Assembly (NCBI GenBank): GCA_964439135.1
Contig: CAYTNN010000067.1
Span: 1 to 20,388 of the forward strand
Reading direction: 5' to 3'
Origin: JAFGPJ01 sp964439135
Lineage (GTDB): Bacteria; Planctomycetota; Phycisphaerae; Sedimentisphaerales; Anaerobacaceae
Length of the DNA stretch: 20,388 bases
Both the position numbers and the translations under genes were made by a program. The notes under the pieces are model-generated. The model searched no databases. It saw only the letters and a list, made by a program, of their open reading frames with translations, and was not told the DNA's origin. Shown here one piece after another: positions 1 to 8,136 of this stretch. How positions within the stretch are numbered: position 1 is the first letter of the stretch; every line of letters starts with the position of its first letter.

Positions 1-171
1 TCCCTGCGTGAGCTGGTACTGGCGCGTGCCCTGTATCGCTGCGGCGATTATGAAGGGCTCGGCAAAAAAATCCTGAAAGAATACGCGAGCGACCTTCGCG
101 CCCATTATGCCCGTCACGCCGGCGCGGTATTGCAGCAGAAACGAAGTACCACAGGAGAATCTGTGCGGTGA
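1..171 (+). CDS. C-terminal fragment, possibly an FAD-dependent oxidoreductase
   Basis: The reading frame is open from the first base and ends at TGA 169-171, leaving 56 residues of a protein that starts outside the window. The visible part is helical and basic, with a segment reading ARALYRCGDYEGLG followed by LRAHYARHA. From memory, this resembles the C-terminal tail of large FAD-dependent oxidoreductases common in Planctomycetota; no FAD-binding motif lies within the window, so this is a weak family call. The gene ends 54 nt before the MtlD-like gene on the same strand, and I see no convincing terminator or promoter in between, so it may be the upstream member of the sugar operon. If the oxidoreductase call is right, it could supply a redox step to the same pathway. 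Confidence 0.45.
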   Translation, partial: SLRELVLARALYRCGDYEGLGKKILKEYASDLRAHYARHAGAVLQQKRSTTGESVR

Positions 172-225
172 CGAGAGCAGAGGCATGGTATCGTCATGCC
201 CTATTTCCCGTCGCGGCGATAAAAG

Positions 226-1365
226 ATGAAAGACAGTGTTGTTATATTTGGTGCCGGTGCCGTGGGGCGTGGTTTTATTGCCAGACTGCTTGCGGCGAAT
301 GGATTGAAGCCGGTCTTCGTCGAGGCCGATGTGCAACTGGCTCAGCGTCTAAACGAGGTTGATGGTTATATTGTGCATGTAACGGGGACGGAAACAAAGG
401 AGTGTCATGTGTCCGGTTACAAGGTTCTAACGCCCGAACAGAGCGGGGAAATCTCAAAAGCTCTTGCGAATTGTCTTTTCATGGCAACGGCCGTCGGAGG
501 TCGGAATCTCGAAACAGTCGCTCGGATAGTGACGTCAGGATTGGCGGGTGTCTCGAAGCAGCGAGGCAAACCACTGAATATTCTGCTGTGTGAGAACTGG
601 CCCGATGCCGAAAAAGTACTTGCCGAAGCTTTACTGAAAGCCGGATGCGACGAAGAGAGTTTTGCCTGTGTTCGCTGCTCTGTCGAACGCATGGTTAAAG
701 GCGGGGAAAATGAGCTTGATTTAATCGCTGAAGGCGGTCAAACGTTCTATGTGGATAGACGGATGTGGAAAGGAGAGCAGGGTAGAGTTGTTTGCGGGAT
801 TGAAGGATTAACTTTTACTGACAAAATTGAGGCCATTTACGCCCGCAAACTGTATACGAGTAACGCCGGAGGTGCGGCGCTGGCGTATTTCGGCTATCTT
901 TCAAATTGTCACTTTTTGTGCGAGGCTCTGGAAATACCTGAAATCAGGAAGAACTTGACAGAGCTGCTGAATGTTGCTAAACAATGTCTTATTGAGTCTT
1001 TCGGTTTAGATGAAGTCGGATTAGAGCGGCATCTTGATGAATTGATGAACCGGCGTTTTCCCAATCGGGACCTGGCCGATACAGTTCAGCGAGTCGCTCG
1101 AAATCCGCTGCGAAAGTTGGGGTCGAAGGAACGGTTGGCCGGACTGGTGCATTTGTTGCAAAATCATGCTCTTTCGACCGAACCGGTGTCCCGTGTGATT
1201 GGCTCTGCATTGCACTATCGTGATCCGGCGGATGCCGAGAGTCTTGAACTTGGCCGGATAATCGCTCAGAAAGGGGCCGGTGCGATCCTGGAAGATGTGT
1301 GCGGTTTCAAAAGACAAGAGACATGCTTTGAGGAATGTCTCGGATTTTATGATTACTATTCGTAA
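226..1365 (+). CDS. Mannitol-1-phosphate dehydrogenase family protein with altered catalytic motif (379 aa)
   Basis: Family members interconvert sugar-alcohol phosphates and ketose phosphates (or hexuronates and ketouronates) with NAD(P)H. The length is close to E. coli MtlD (382 aa). The N-terminus has the Rossmann motif GAGAVGRGF (residues 9-17), as in MtlD, and the C-terminal half follows MtlD closely (RVARNPLRKL, then ALHYRDPADA near residue 320). The family catalytic pattern K-x4-N-x2-H, seen in E. coli MtlD as KLFTLNTGH, is here KLYTSNAGG: Lys208 and Asn213 are kept but the His position is Gly216. The enzyme may therefore be inactive, use another general acid, or act on another substrate. 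It is the first complete gene of the operon; the next start follows after 15 nt with a strong Shine-Dalgarno. Its own ribosome site is weak. The family is certain, the substrate unknown. Confidence 0.88.
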   Translation: MKDSVVIFGAGAVGRGFIARLLAANGLKPVFVEADVQLAQRLNEVDGYIVHVTGTETKECHVSGYKVLTPEQSGEISKALANCLFMATAVGGRNLETVARIVTSGLAGVSKQRGKPLNILLCENWPDAEKVLAEALLKAGCDEESFACVRCSVERMVKGGENELDLIAEGGQTFYVDRRMWKGEQGRVVCGIEGLTFTDKIEAIYARKLYTSNAGGAALAYFGYLSNCHFLCEALEIPEIRKNLTELLNVAKQCLIESFGLDEVGLERHLDELMNRRFPNRDLADTVQRVARNPLRKLGSKERLAGLVHLLQNHALSTEPVSRVIGSALHYRDPADAESLELGRIIAQKGAGAILEDVCGFKRQETCFEECLGFYDYYS

Positions 1366-1380
1366 CTAAGGAGAAATAAA

Positions 1381-2415
1381 ATGGCTGGAGAATATCGTTT
1401 TTCATTTGGGCCGTGGAATATCCACGAGGGAGCCGACCCGTTCGGACCTACGGTTAGAGATAGTATCGCGTTCGGCAGGAAACTAAAGCTGTATAAAAAA
1501 CTGGGCTTCGATGCTGTGCAGTTTCACGATGACGATGCCGTGCCGGACATGGATGATCTTAGCCCCGAGCAGATAATAAAAAAAGCGGAAGAAGTGAGGG
1601 ATATGCTTGAGGGCGAAGGCCTGGTGGCGGAATTTGTCGCGCCCAGGCTGTGGGAGGGCGGCAAAACAATCGACGGTGCCTACACATCAAACGACCCGGC
1701 CTGTCGCGCTTACGCGAAAGAGCGTAGTCAGCGGATGCTCGATATTACTGCCGCTCTCGATTGCAAGCTTGTGGTGTTGTGGCTTGCTCGCGAGGGGACG
1801 TATATCCGCGAAGCCAAGGACAGCAGGCTTGCAGTTAAGCGGATAGCTGAGGCTATCGATGATATGCTCGCTTACAATTCCGACGTTAAGATCGCAATTG
1901 AGCCGAAGCCGAATGAGCCTATGGACCAGGCTTATATCCCGACGACCGGTCATGCTGTTGCTATCAGTTACATGACGAACGAGCCCGAGCGGGTCGGAGT
2001 CAATATCGAGACTGCACATACTATTCTTGCCGGGCTCGATCCTTCGGATGAAATGGGTTTTGCCCTTGCTTATGACAAGCTGTTTACCGTCCATTTGAAC
2101 GACCAGAACGGCCTGAAATTCGACGAGGATAAGAGCTTCGGCTCCGTGGACCTGCGAAGGGCATTCAATCAGGTGCGAATTCTCGATCAATACAATTACG
2201 GCAAAAGCGGCGAATTTGTCGGCCTGGATGTTAAGGCGATGCGTACCCAAAAGCAGGAGGTTTCTACCAAACATTTAACCAACAGCAGAACGATTTTCCT
2301 GCACCTGGTCGACCTGGTCAGAAGTCTGGACAAGGGCAAAGTTGATAAGTTGATCGCCGAGCGGGATTACGAAGAACTGGATATGTTGATAATCAACCAC
2401 CTTATGGGTAAATAA
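1381..2415 (+). CDS. xylA: Xylose isomerase family TIM-barrel protein (344 aa)
   Basis: Predicted metal-dependent aldose-ketose isomerase, cytoplasmic. The signature residues of short class I xylose isomerases (Streptomyces type) are visible: FHDDD (48-52, catalytic His49), VLWLAREG (132-139), the metal/substrate motif IEPKPNEP (173-180, Glu174 and Lys176), Glu210 and His213 in IETAHTILAG, Asp241, then Asp248 and Asp250 in KFDEDKSFG, and Asp283. The usual WGGREG motif reads WLAREG, a substrate-pocket change. It starts 15 nt after the MtlD-like stop, with AAGGAG at 1368-1373. Length is a little shorter than the usual ~385 aa, missing mainly the C-terminal dimerisation tail. Activity on xylose is not proven: the operon has no xylulokinase of the FGGY type, so another aldose is possible. 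Confidence 0.88.
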   Translation: MAGEYRFSFGPWNIHEGADPFGPTVRDSIAFGRKLKLYKKLGFDAVQFHDDDAVPDMDDLSPEQIIKKAEEVRDMLEGEGLVAEFVAPRLWEGGKTIDGAYTSNDPACRAYAKERSQRMLDITAALDCKLVVLWLAREGTYIREAKDSRLAVKRIAEAIDDMLAYNSDVKIAIEPKPNEPMDQAYIPTTGHAVAISYMTNEPERVGVNIETAHTILAGLDPSDEMGFALAYDKLFTVHLNDQNGLKFDEDKSFGSVDLRRAFNQVRILDQYNYGKSGEFVGLDVKAMRTQKQEVSTKHLTNSRTIFLHLVDLVRSLDKGKVDKLIAERDYEELDMLIINHLMGK

Positions 2416-2439
2416 TACAATTAAAGGTTTTTTAAAAGC

Positions 2440-3201
2440 ATGACGACTAATAAGACCGTATTAAGTTTAGGTGCTCACCCAGACGATGCTGAGTTTTTCT
2501 GTACCGGGACGCTTGCGCTGTTGCGTCAGAAGGGTTGGGATGTTCATATCGCCACGATGACGCCTGGTGATTGCGGAACCGTGCAGTACAGCAGGGAAGA
2601 AATCAGCAGGATTCGCAGGGCCGAAGCCGCCAAAGCGGCGAGCATTCTGGACGGTACCTATCATTGTCTCGAATGTGACGACATTTTCATATTATATGAT
2701 CGGTCGAGCCTGCTCAAAGCGATTGAAGTGCTTCGTAAGGTCAAACCTGCAATCGTCTTTACTACGAGCCCGTCGGATTATATGGTTGACCACGATATGG
2801 CCAGTAAGCTTGCTCAGACGGCCTGTTTTGCGTGCGGAGTTGTGAATGTTGAGACGCCGGGCGCCGAGCCGTTCGAGCCTATACCGCATCTTTATTATAT
2901 GGATCCGGCCGATCAGAAGGACAAGTTCGGTACTGGGATTAAGGCCGGCACAATTGTTGATATAACCGGCGTGATGGACACCAAGGAGAAGATGCTTTGC
3001 TGTCATGAAAGCCAACGGCATTGGCTTATGACGCACCACGGCATGGACGAATATGTCAACATTATGAAGGAATCCGACGAGAAGAGAGGCCGGGAAATAA
3101 ACTCGGGTTTTGCCGAAGGTTTCAGGCAGCATCTGGGTCATGCGTATCCGCAGGATAATATCCTCAAGGCCGAACTCGGTGACCTGGTTCATATTGTATA
3201 A
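2440..3201 (+). CDS. PIG-L / LmbE family N-deacetylase (253 aa)
   Basis: PIG-L family enzymes are zinc hydrolases that remove N-acetyl groups from sugars such as GlcNAc-inositol, bacillithiol precursors and diacetylchitobiose. The zinc motif AHPDDAE is at residues 12-18 (His13, Asp15, Asp16), and a second metal-ligand segment DYMVDHDMAS lies near 113-122 (His118). There is no signal peptide or membrane segment, so it should act in the cytoplasm. The gene sits 24 nt after the isomerase and 11 nt before the NagB-like gene. A deacetylase directly ahead of a NagB homologue suggests that an N-acetylated sugar or sugar phosphate is deacetylated and then deaminated or isomerised. A thiol-cofactor role (BshB/MshB) is less likely in this catabolic setting. 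Confidence 0.85.
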   Translation: MTTNKTVLSLGAHPDDAEFFCTGTLALLRQKGWDVHIATMTPGDCGTVQYSREEISRIRRAEAAKAASILDGTYHCLECDDIFILYDRSSLLKAIEVLRKVKPAIVFTTSPSDYMVDHDMASKLAQTACFACGVVNVETPGAEPFEPIPHLYYMDPADQKDKFGTGIKAGTIVDITGVMDTKEKMLCCHESQRHWLMTHHGMDEYVNIMKESDEKRGREINSGFAEGFRQHLGHAYPQDNILKAELGDLVHIV

Positions 3202-3212
3202 GGAGATCGTCG

Positions 3213-4142
3213 ATGGCAAGAAAAATCAGCATGTTGGCGCCCGATTGGTGGGACTATACTACGCTCGATGATGAGATTCTCAACGATGCGGCGAAACTTA
3301 CGGCCGAAGATATGGCCGGCCTGGGCAGGGAAGGTTTCAAGGTGGTCTTTTATGACACGCTTGAGGATTTCTACCTTGCCGAAGCGCTGGAATACGTCAC
3401 GGCATGGAAACGGGCGACGGCTGATAATCCCACGGGAGTCTGCGGGCCGATCGGGCCTACCGAACAGCTTCCACTTGTCGCGAGACTCGTCAATGAATTG
3501 AAGCTGGATCTCAGGAACGCTCATTTCTGGGGCATGGACGAGTGGTATATAAACGGCAAAGAAGTGCCTGTATCGCATCCTTTGTCATTTGCAAAGGCGG
3601 ACATGGAGCTTTGTTTTAATCGTATTGATGATAAGCTCAGGATGCCGCAATCCAACATCCATTTTCCGAAGGCCGATGCGAGCGAGTACATCAAAAGCTG
3701 GGACGAAGCCCGCTGCGTTGTGATGCAGGGCGGTCAGGGTGATATCAAGCATTGGGCGTTCAACGATCCGATCAAGCGGCAGGGCGATTACAAAGATCGG
3801 CCACCAACGCCAGATGAATATTGCAAGCTGACGACACGGGTGGTGGACCTGCACCCGGTGACCGTGATGCAGAACGCGCGGACCAGCGGCGGCGGCGTTG
3901 TGACAGGCGTACCGGCCAAAGCGATTACTGTCGGGCCCGTCCAGACCTGGCAGGCGGAGAAAGTCTCGATCTGGCAGGCGGGAACGCACGATAATCCTTT
4001 CGGCATGAGATTGACAACCCTGATGATCGGCAGGAAAATCGCGGACAGTTCGGTGCCGATGTCGCTTCTGGCAGGGCATCCGAATGTTCAGTTCAATTTC
4101 TACAGGCCGGCAATAGGAAAATGCGAAGCCGAAATGCACTGA
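3213..4142 (+). CDS. Glucosamine-6-phosphate isomerase/deaminase-like protein, divergent active site (309 aa)
   Basis: NagB-family fold (NagB/RpiA/SoxC superfamily), whose best known member converts glucosamine-6-phosphate to fructose-6-phosphate and ammonia. Recognisable segments are GMDEW (107-111, Asp109 matching the catalytic base of NagB) and GGQGDIKHWAFNDP (173-186), which matches GGVGNDGHIAFNEP of E. coli. His180 is kept, but the E. coli Asp141 position is Ile178 (an Asp sits one residue earlier, at 177) and Glu148 is Asp185. It is longer than NagB (266 aa), with about 40 extra N-terminal residues. AAGGAG at 3200-3205 overlaps the stop of the deacetylase gene, indicating coupled translation. 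It is probably a sugar-phosphate isomerase or deaminase with altered chemistry; a 6-phosphogluconolactonase is less likely given the MDEW and HWAFNDP segments. Confidence 0.8.
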   Translation: MARKISMLAPDWWDYTTLDDEILNDAAKLTAEDMAGLGREGFKVVFYDTLEDFYLAEALEYVTAWKRATADNPTGVCGPIGPTEQLPLVARLVNELKLDLRNAHFWGMDEWYINGKEVPVSHPLSFAKADMELCFNRIDDKLRMPQSNIHFPKADASEYIKSWDEARCVVMQGGQGDIKHWAFNDPIKRQGDYKDRPPTPDEYCKLTTRVVDLHPVTVMQNARTSGGGVVTGVPAKAITVGPVQTWQAEKVSIWQAGTHDNPFGMRLTTLMIGRKIADSSVPMSLLAGHPNVQFNFYRPAIGKCEAEMH

Positions 4143-4176
4143 AAATAATGACACAGCGTTTTGCGAGAACTCGAAT

Positions 4177-5382
4177 ATGTCAACAGATGTTTTGATTTTA
4201 AATACGGCCGTGACCGATTTGAGAAGGCCGGATTTCGAATTTGCCGATGAGCTGGTGGGCAAAGGCGGATTGGCAAAATGCAGGACCGAAGATATGCCGG
4301 ACTATTCCCAGCAGCAACTGGCCGAATGGATAGAACAGGGATTTGCAACGGCGGGCGGACCCGGTAATACGGCTCCTCTGATTGCCAGGACAGGGCTGAA
4401 AGTTGCCGTCGGCGTGAATCTCGGCAGGGGGGATTACGATGGTCTGGATGCCCAGGGCAGGTTTTTCCACGATGTTCTGACGGCAAACGGTATCGATATG
4501 TCTCAGACATATATCCACCCTGATTTACACACGGGGACAACTTTTATTCACAGCACCATCGGTCAGGACAGGGGCGGGATCGCCTATTTTCCCGGCGCCA
4601 ATGACGATTATGATTTTGAGATATTCAAAGGAGCCGTCGAGCGATTGCGGCCCAGAATGGTTTATTATATGTACTCCGGCTTGTCGGACCGGGGTGATGC
4701 CAATGGCGGGCGGGATTTGGCTGAATTTATCAAATGGTGCCGCGGCAACGGAGCCGTGACAATTGTGGACAGTCACACTTTGACGGGGAATCCTCACGCT
4801 CTGATCGAGCAGGGCGTTGCCGTAAAGGAGTATCGGCTGCTGGAGCCGTTGTTGCCCGAAGTTGATTTGTTCTTTACCTCCTGCGATGAGGCCAGACTGA
4901 TTGAAAATACGCTTGCCCCGGGACGAAAATGGATCGAGTTCGGGGAGCATGAAAACAACGTGCATTTTCTCGACTTTTTGACCGAGAGATTCTGGCGCAA
5001 AGACGGCAGAACAAAACTGTTCGGTGTGACCGTCAGTGACGGCGCCTATGAACAGCATGTGAATCCGGATGAGACCGTCGATGGTCCGAATCGCATCGAG
5101 TCCCGGTTTATGGCAGGCGAGGTGGTTGATCTCGTCGGGGCCGGAGACTCGTTCAGAGCAGGTCTTATTACGTATGTCACCTCTCATCTGGATGAGTTTA
5201 AGGCCGGCTCTATCGACTTCACCGAAGCGGTTCAAATGGGTAATTTGTTCGCATCGATGTTTATCAAAGCCCCGCTCGAAGACAGGTACGGCAATATCCA
5301 CGCCTACGATAAGATGCTGAAGGTCGTTCGCAGTGACGTTACGTATCAGAGTTTCGATGAACTGCAGGACGCTTTGAGTTAG
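4177..5382 (+). CDS. PfkB (ribokinase) family carbohydrate kinase (401 aa)
   Basis: ATP-dependent sugar or nucleoside kinase. The ribokinase-fold landmarks are GGPGNTA (60-66), the sugar-lid region with TGTTFI (119-124), and the catalytic anion-hole motif GAGDSFRAG (321-329) with the presumed base Asp324. At 401 residues it is about 90 longer than typical ribokinases; extra sequence lies at the N-terminus and around 240-280. The start at 4177 has no strong Shine-Dalgarno and follows a 34-nt gap, so it may be weakly or separately translated. In the operon it is the only kinase, so it would phosphorylate either the free sugar or the ketose made by the isomerase. Fructokinase-like or 2-keto-sugar kinase activity are both compatible with the fold; the substrate cannot be read from sequence. 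Confidence 0.87.
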   Translation: MSTDVLILNTAVTDLRRPDFEFADELVGKGGLAKCRTEDMPDYSQQQLAEWIEQGFATAGGPGNTAPLIARTGLKVAVGVNLGRGDYDGLDAQGRFFHDVLTANGIDMSQTYIHPDLHTGTTFIHSTIGQDRGGIAYFPGANDDYDFEIFKGAVERLRPRMVYYMYSGLSDRGDANGGRDLAEFIKWCRGNGAVTIVDSHTLTGNPHALIEQGVAVKEYRLLEPLLPEVDLFFTSCDEARLIENTLAPGRKWIEFGEHENNVHFLDFLTERFWRKDGRTKLFGVTVSDGAYEQHVNPDETVDGPNRIESRFMAGEVVDLVGAGDSFRAGLITYVTSHLDEFKAGSIDFTEAVQMGNLFASMFIKAPLEDRYGNIHAYDKMLKVVRSDVTYQSFDELQDALS

Positions 5383-5410
5383 GCGATTTTAGAAAGGAAA
5401 GGGAATACAG

Positions 5411-6487
5411 ATGGCCAAAAAGGACCATGGATTTAACTGGCAGGACAAAGTTAATAATGTCGCTCAAATCGGAGGTATTGAAACCTCGGTTCTGGACAAC
5501 GGCCCTGGTAAAGGGACTCGAATCGCCTGGATCAACACAGGGGCCGGTCTTCGGTATAAGGTAGTGATCGACAGGGGGCTGGATATTGTTGATGCTTTCT
5601 ATAATCAGTACAGCCTTGCCTGGCTTAGCCACACGGGTGTAACAGCTCCCCGGCCTGACGCGAATCGTGGGCTGGAATGGCTGTATTCGTTTGGGGGAGG
5701 TTTATTAACAACATGCGGCCTAACTCATATAGGAGGTCCTGAAAGCGATGAATTCGGTGAGAGAGGCCTGCACGGGCGCATAAGCAATCTTCCGGCAAGC
5801 ATAGAATCTGTTATTCAGCCGGACCTGCTCGCGGGACAACTTCAGATGAGCATTACCGCCGTGGTTAAGCAGTCACGTGTGTTCGGGCCTAATCTGGAAT
5901 TAAAGCGTACGATATCGGGCACTCTCGGTGAGCCGGCCGTTCGAATTCACGATGTGGTTACGAACCTCGGCAATACGCCGGCGCCGCATATGATCTTATA
6001 TCATTGCAACTATGGCTGGCCACTCGTTGATGAAGGCACCGAAATTATCTGCAAGGGCGACTGGGCGTCGCGCGGGCTGGATATGGATAACGCCGTTTTC
6101 AACAGCAATCGCAATTTCCGAAAGTGCTCAAAGCCGCTCGACAGTCATCGGGGCGGCGGCGAAGGCTGCGCTTTTATCGACGTGACCGCAGATAAAAAGG
6201 GAATGTGCAATGCCGGCCTCTATAATCGAAAGCTCGGCCTGGCGCTTGTTCTGAAGTATAAAAAGAAACAATTGCCGTGGCTTAGCAATTGGCAGCACTG
6301 GGGGCCCGGTGAGTATGTGACGGCTTTGGAGCCCGGGACCAATCCGCCGATCGGCCAGGGCAACGCTCGAAAGCAGAAAAAACTTATTCACCTGGCCCCG
6401 GGAAAGAGCAGGGCCTATGATCTGGAAATGACGATTCTGACGGACAGAAATCAGATTAATGAGTTCCTAAAGGCCGCAGGTCAGTAA
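5411..6487 (+). CDS. DUF4432 family protein, aldose-1-epimerase-like (358 aa)
   Basis: DUF4432 proteins share the galactose-mutarotase beta-sandwich fold and usually sit in sugar-utilisation operons; their reaction is mostly unknown. Family-like segments are IDRGLDI (53-59), FGGGLLTTCGLTHIG (94-108), GLHGRISNLPA (119-129) and YHCNYGWPLVDEG (197-209); His residues in these are candidate acid/base groups. There is no signal peptide, so it is cytoplasmic. The start has a purine-rich ribosome site (about 5393-5403) and follows the kinase by 28 nt; the next gene starts only 2 nt after its stop. An anomer or C-epimer conversion ahead of the isomerase or dehydrogenase fits, but is inferred from fold and context. 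Confidence 0.83.
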   Translation: MAKKDHGFNWQDKVNNVAQIGGIETSVLDNGPGKGTRIAWINTGAGLRYKVVIDRGLDIVDAFYNQYSLAWLSHTGVTAPRPDANRGLEWLYSFGGGLLTTCGLTHIGGPESDEFGERGLHGRISNLPASIESVIQPDLLAGQLQMSITAVVKQSRVFGPNLELKRTISGTLGEPAVRIHDVVTNLGNTPAPHMILYHCNYGWPLVDEGTEIICKGDWASRGLDMDNAVFNSNRNFRKCSKPLDSHRGGGEGCAFIDVTADKKGMCNAGLYNRKLGLALVLKYKKKQLPWLSNWQHWGPGEYVTALEPGTNPPIGQGNARKQKKLIHLAPGKSRAYDLEMTILTDRNQINEFLKAAGQ

Positions 6488-6489
6488 TT

Positions 6490-7779
6490 ATGGCCGAGCA
6501 CATATTTACCGGTTTCGGATTCGGGCCGATACAGAGCGGACTTTTTGCCAAGGAGGCGTTTCAAAGCGGCAACTTTATGCGGATTGTCGTAGCGGAGATC
6601 GATGCTCAGTTAGTTGACGCCGTCAGGGCCAACAAGGCAAGCTATTATGTAAATGTCGCTAAAGCCGACGGCATAGAACCGCTGCGAATCGACAATGTGG
6701 AGTTGCTGAATCCGAACGTTACTTCGGACAGGCAAAGCCTCCTCGAAGTTCTGGCGCAGTCAACCGAAATCATTACCTCGCTGCCTTCTGTCAGTTTCTA
6801 TGAATCCGGCCAGGCCAACAGCGTTGTTTCGCTGATAGCCGAGGGCCTGAAAAACAGCAGCGCCAAGGCAACGATTATTTACACCGCGGAAAATAATAAT
6901 CACGCGGCAGAGATATTGGAAAAAGCCGTTAGCGACAAAAATGCTGCACTGTCAAAAAGAAAAGTGCAGTTTCTCAATACGGTAATCGGCAAAATGAGCA
7001 GAGTCGTTGCGGATCCTGCCGAGATTTCCGAATTGAAACTCAAGACCATAGCCCCGGGTATCGAGCGGGCCTTTCTTGTCGAGCAGTTCAATAGAATCAT
7101 GGTGAGCCGAACGCAGATTGCCGGTTTTACTCCCGGCATAAAAGTTTTCATCGAAAAAGAAGACCTATTGCCTTTCGAAGAAGCCAAGCTGTACGGCCAT
7201 AATGCTATACATTCGCTGCTCGGCTTTATCGGTGCTGTAAAGGGGGCCAGGTCGATGACCCAGCTCAAGGATGACAAAGTAGTTATGCAAATCGGCAGAG
7301 ATGCTTTTCTAAAGGAATCCGGAGCGGCATTGGTAAAAAAGTATGCTTATCTCGGAGATGAACTTTTTACCGAAGCCGGCTTCAAAGATTTTGCCGAGGA
7401 CCTGCTCGAACGAATGACCAATCCGTACCTGGGCGATACTATCGCCAGAGTTACTCGTGACGTGGTGCGTAAACTCGAAATGGACGGCCGGATATTCGGC
7501 ACGATACAACTGGCCCTGGAACACGGCATCGAGCCGAAGAACATGGCATTAGGAGCAATAGCCGGCATCGCAGTCCTACTGCAAAAAGCCGAAGAATATA
7601 ATCTGCCTGACGATTTGCGTTGCGGCGACCGGCGTCAATTAGACGAACTCCGAATTGAAAGAATCCTTAACTGGCTCTGGAACGGCAGAAGTTGCCGGCA
7701 CATTGATCAAATCATTAAATCCCTCAAAAACGCAACAAAACATTTGGAAGAAATGACCACAAACCGGCTTTGGCAGTAA
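6490..7779 (+). CDS. Second mannitol dehydrogenase family protein (429 aa)
   Basis: Predicted NAD(P)-dependent polyol-phosphate or uronate oxidoreductase. It aligns with MtlD along its length: the catalytic pattern is KLYGHNAIH (Lys233, Asn238, His241) and the C-terminal segment NPYLGDTIARVTRDVVRKL matches NPYLKDDVERVGRQPLRKL of E. coli. Unlike the first paralogue, the catalytic His is present. Unusually, the nucleotide-binding loop reads GFGPIQSGLF (10-19): aligned without gaps to GAGNIGRGFI, the third glycine is Gln15 and the Arg is Ser16, so cofactor binding may differ. It starts 2 nt after the DUF4432 stop, implying translational coupling, and is the last gene of the operon. It carries about 50 more residues than MtlD, mainly at the C-terminus. 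Confidence 0.86.
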   Translation: MAEHIFTGFGFGPIQSGLFAKEAFQSGNFMRIVVAEIDAQLVDAVRANKASYYVNVAKADGIEPLRIDNVELLNPNVTSDRQSLLEVLAQSTEIITSLPSVSFYESGQANSVVSLIAEGLKNSSAKATIIYTAENNNHAAEILEKAVSDKNAALSKRKVQFLNTVIGKMSRVVADPAEISELKLKTIAPGIERAFLVEQFNRIMVSRTQIAGFTPGIKVFIEKEDLLPFEEAKLYGHNAIHSLLGFIGAVKGARSMTQLKDDKVVMQIGRDAFLKESGAALVKKYAYLGDELFTEAGFKDFAEDLLERMTNPYLGDTIARVTRDVVRKLEMDGRIFGTIQLALEHGIEPKNMALGAIAGIAVLLQKAEEYNLPDDLRCGDRRQLDELRIERILNWLWNGRSCRHIDQIIKSLKNATKHLEEMTTNRLWQ

Positions 7780-7859
7780 GCGTAAGTATTGTTCAGTTGC
7801 AGTTTTATTGTTAACGTCCTAAAATATCACGCAATATATTCTTTAATTCCATTTTTTTC

Positions 7860-7889
7860 TTGACGTGCGGTTCATACGTGGTAAATGAT
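7860..7889 (+). promoter_or_regulatory. Possible sigma70-type promoter
   Basis: TTGACG at 7860-7865 and AATGAT at 7884-7889 are separated by 18 nt (5/6 and 4/6 matches to consensus). It would start transcription near 7897, just before the hairpin-rich stretch that leads to the small secreted-protein gene. The -10 is weak, so this is tentative. Confidence 0.33.
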
Positions 7890-8136
7890 ACACACACCAC
7901 ACATAGCTTTAAAAAGGATGAGGTTAAACCTGATTGCGGGTGAAGGCCGGTTAGCTATGTTCTCAAGGAGGAGGGCCTCTGGTAGGAGATAGAGGCGTGG
8001 AAACAGGAAAACGTAGTCAACGGATTATTTTGATATTGTCCGCGGCCATACCCGGACAAAGCGGATTAAGTACTTTCTTCAAGCTCTCGGTCCATAGGGA
8101 CGAGAGGCTTATTTGTCTTTCCCCGGTCATCGCTGT

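Noticed and set aside
50..61. A 12-base match (ATGAAGGGCTCG) to the tRNA-Lys 3' region at 11503-11514, considered as an attachment-site pair
   Set aside because: It is short, falls in a coding segment (YEGL), does not include the tRNA acceptor end, and no integrase is present between the two sites.
4525..5301. A 258-codon open frame antisense to the PfkB kinase gene (and similar long antisense frames opposite XylA, PIG-L, NagB-like and proS)
   Set aside because: All lie fully opposite well-recognised genes and show no family motifs.
7920..8010. Resemblance to a cyclic-di-GMP or other known riboswitch, and to a group II intron tail near 7861-7880
   Set aside because: The conserved core bases of these RNAs are missing and no intron-encoded protein is present.
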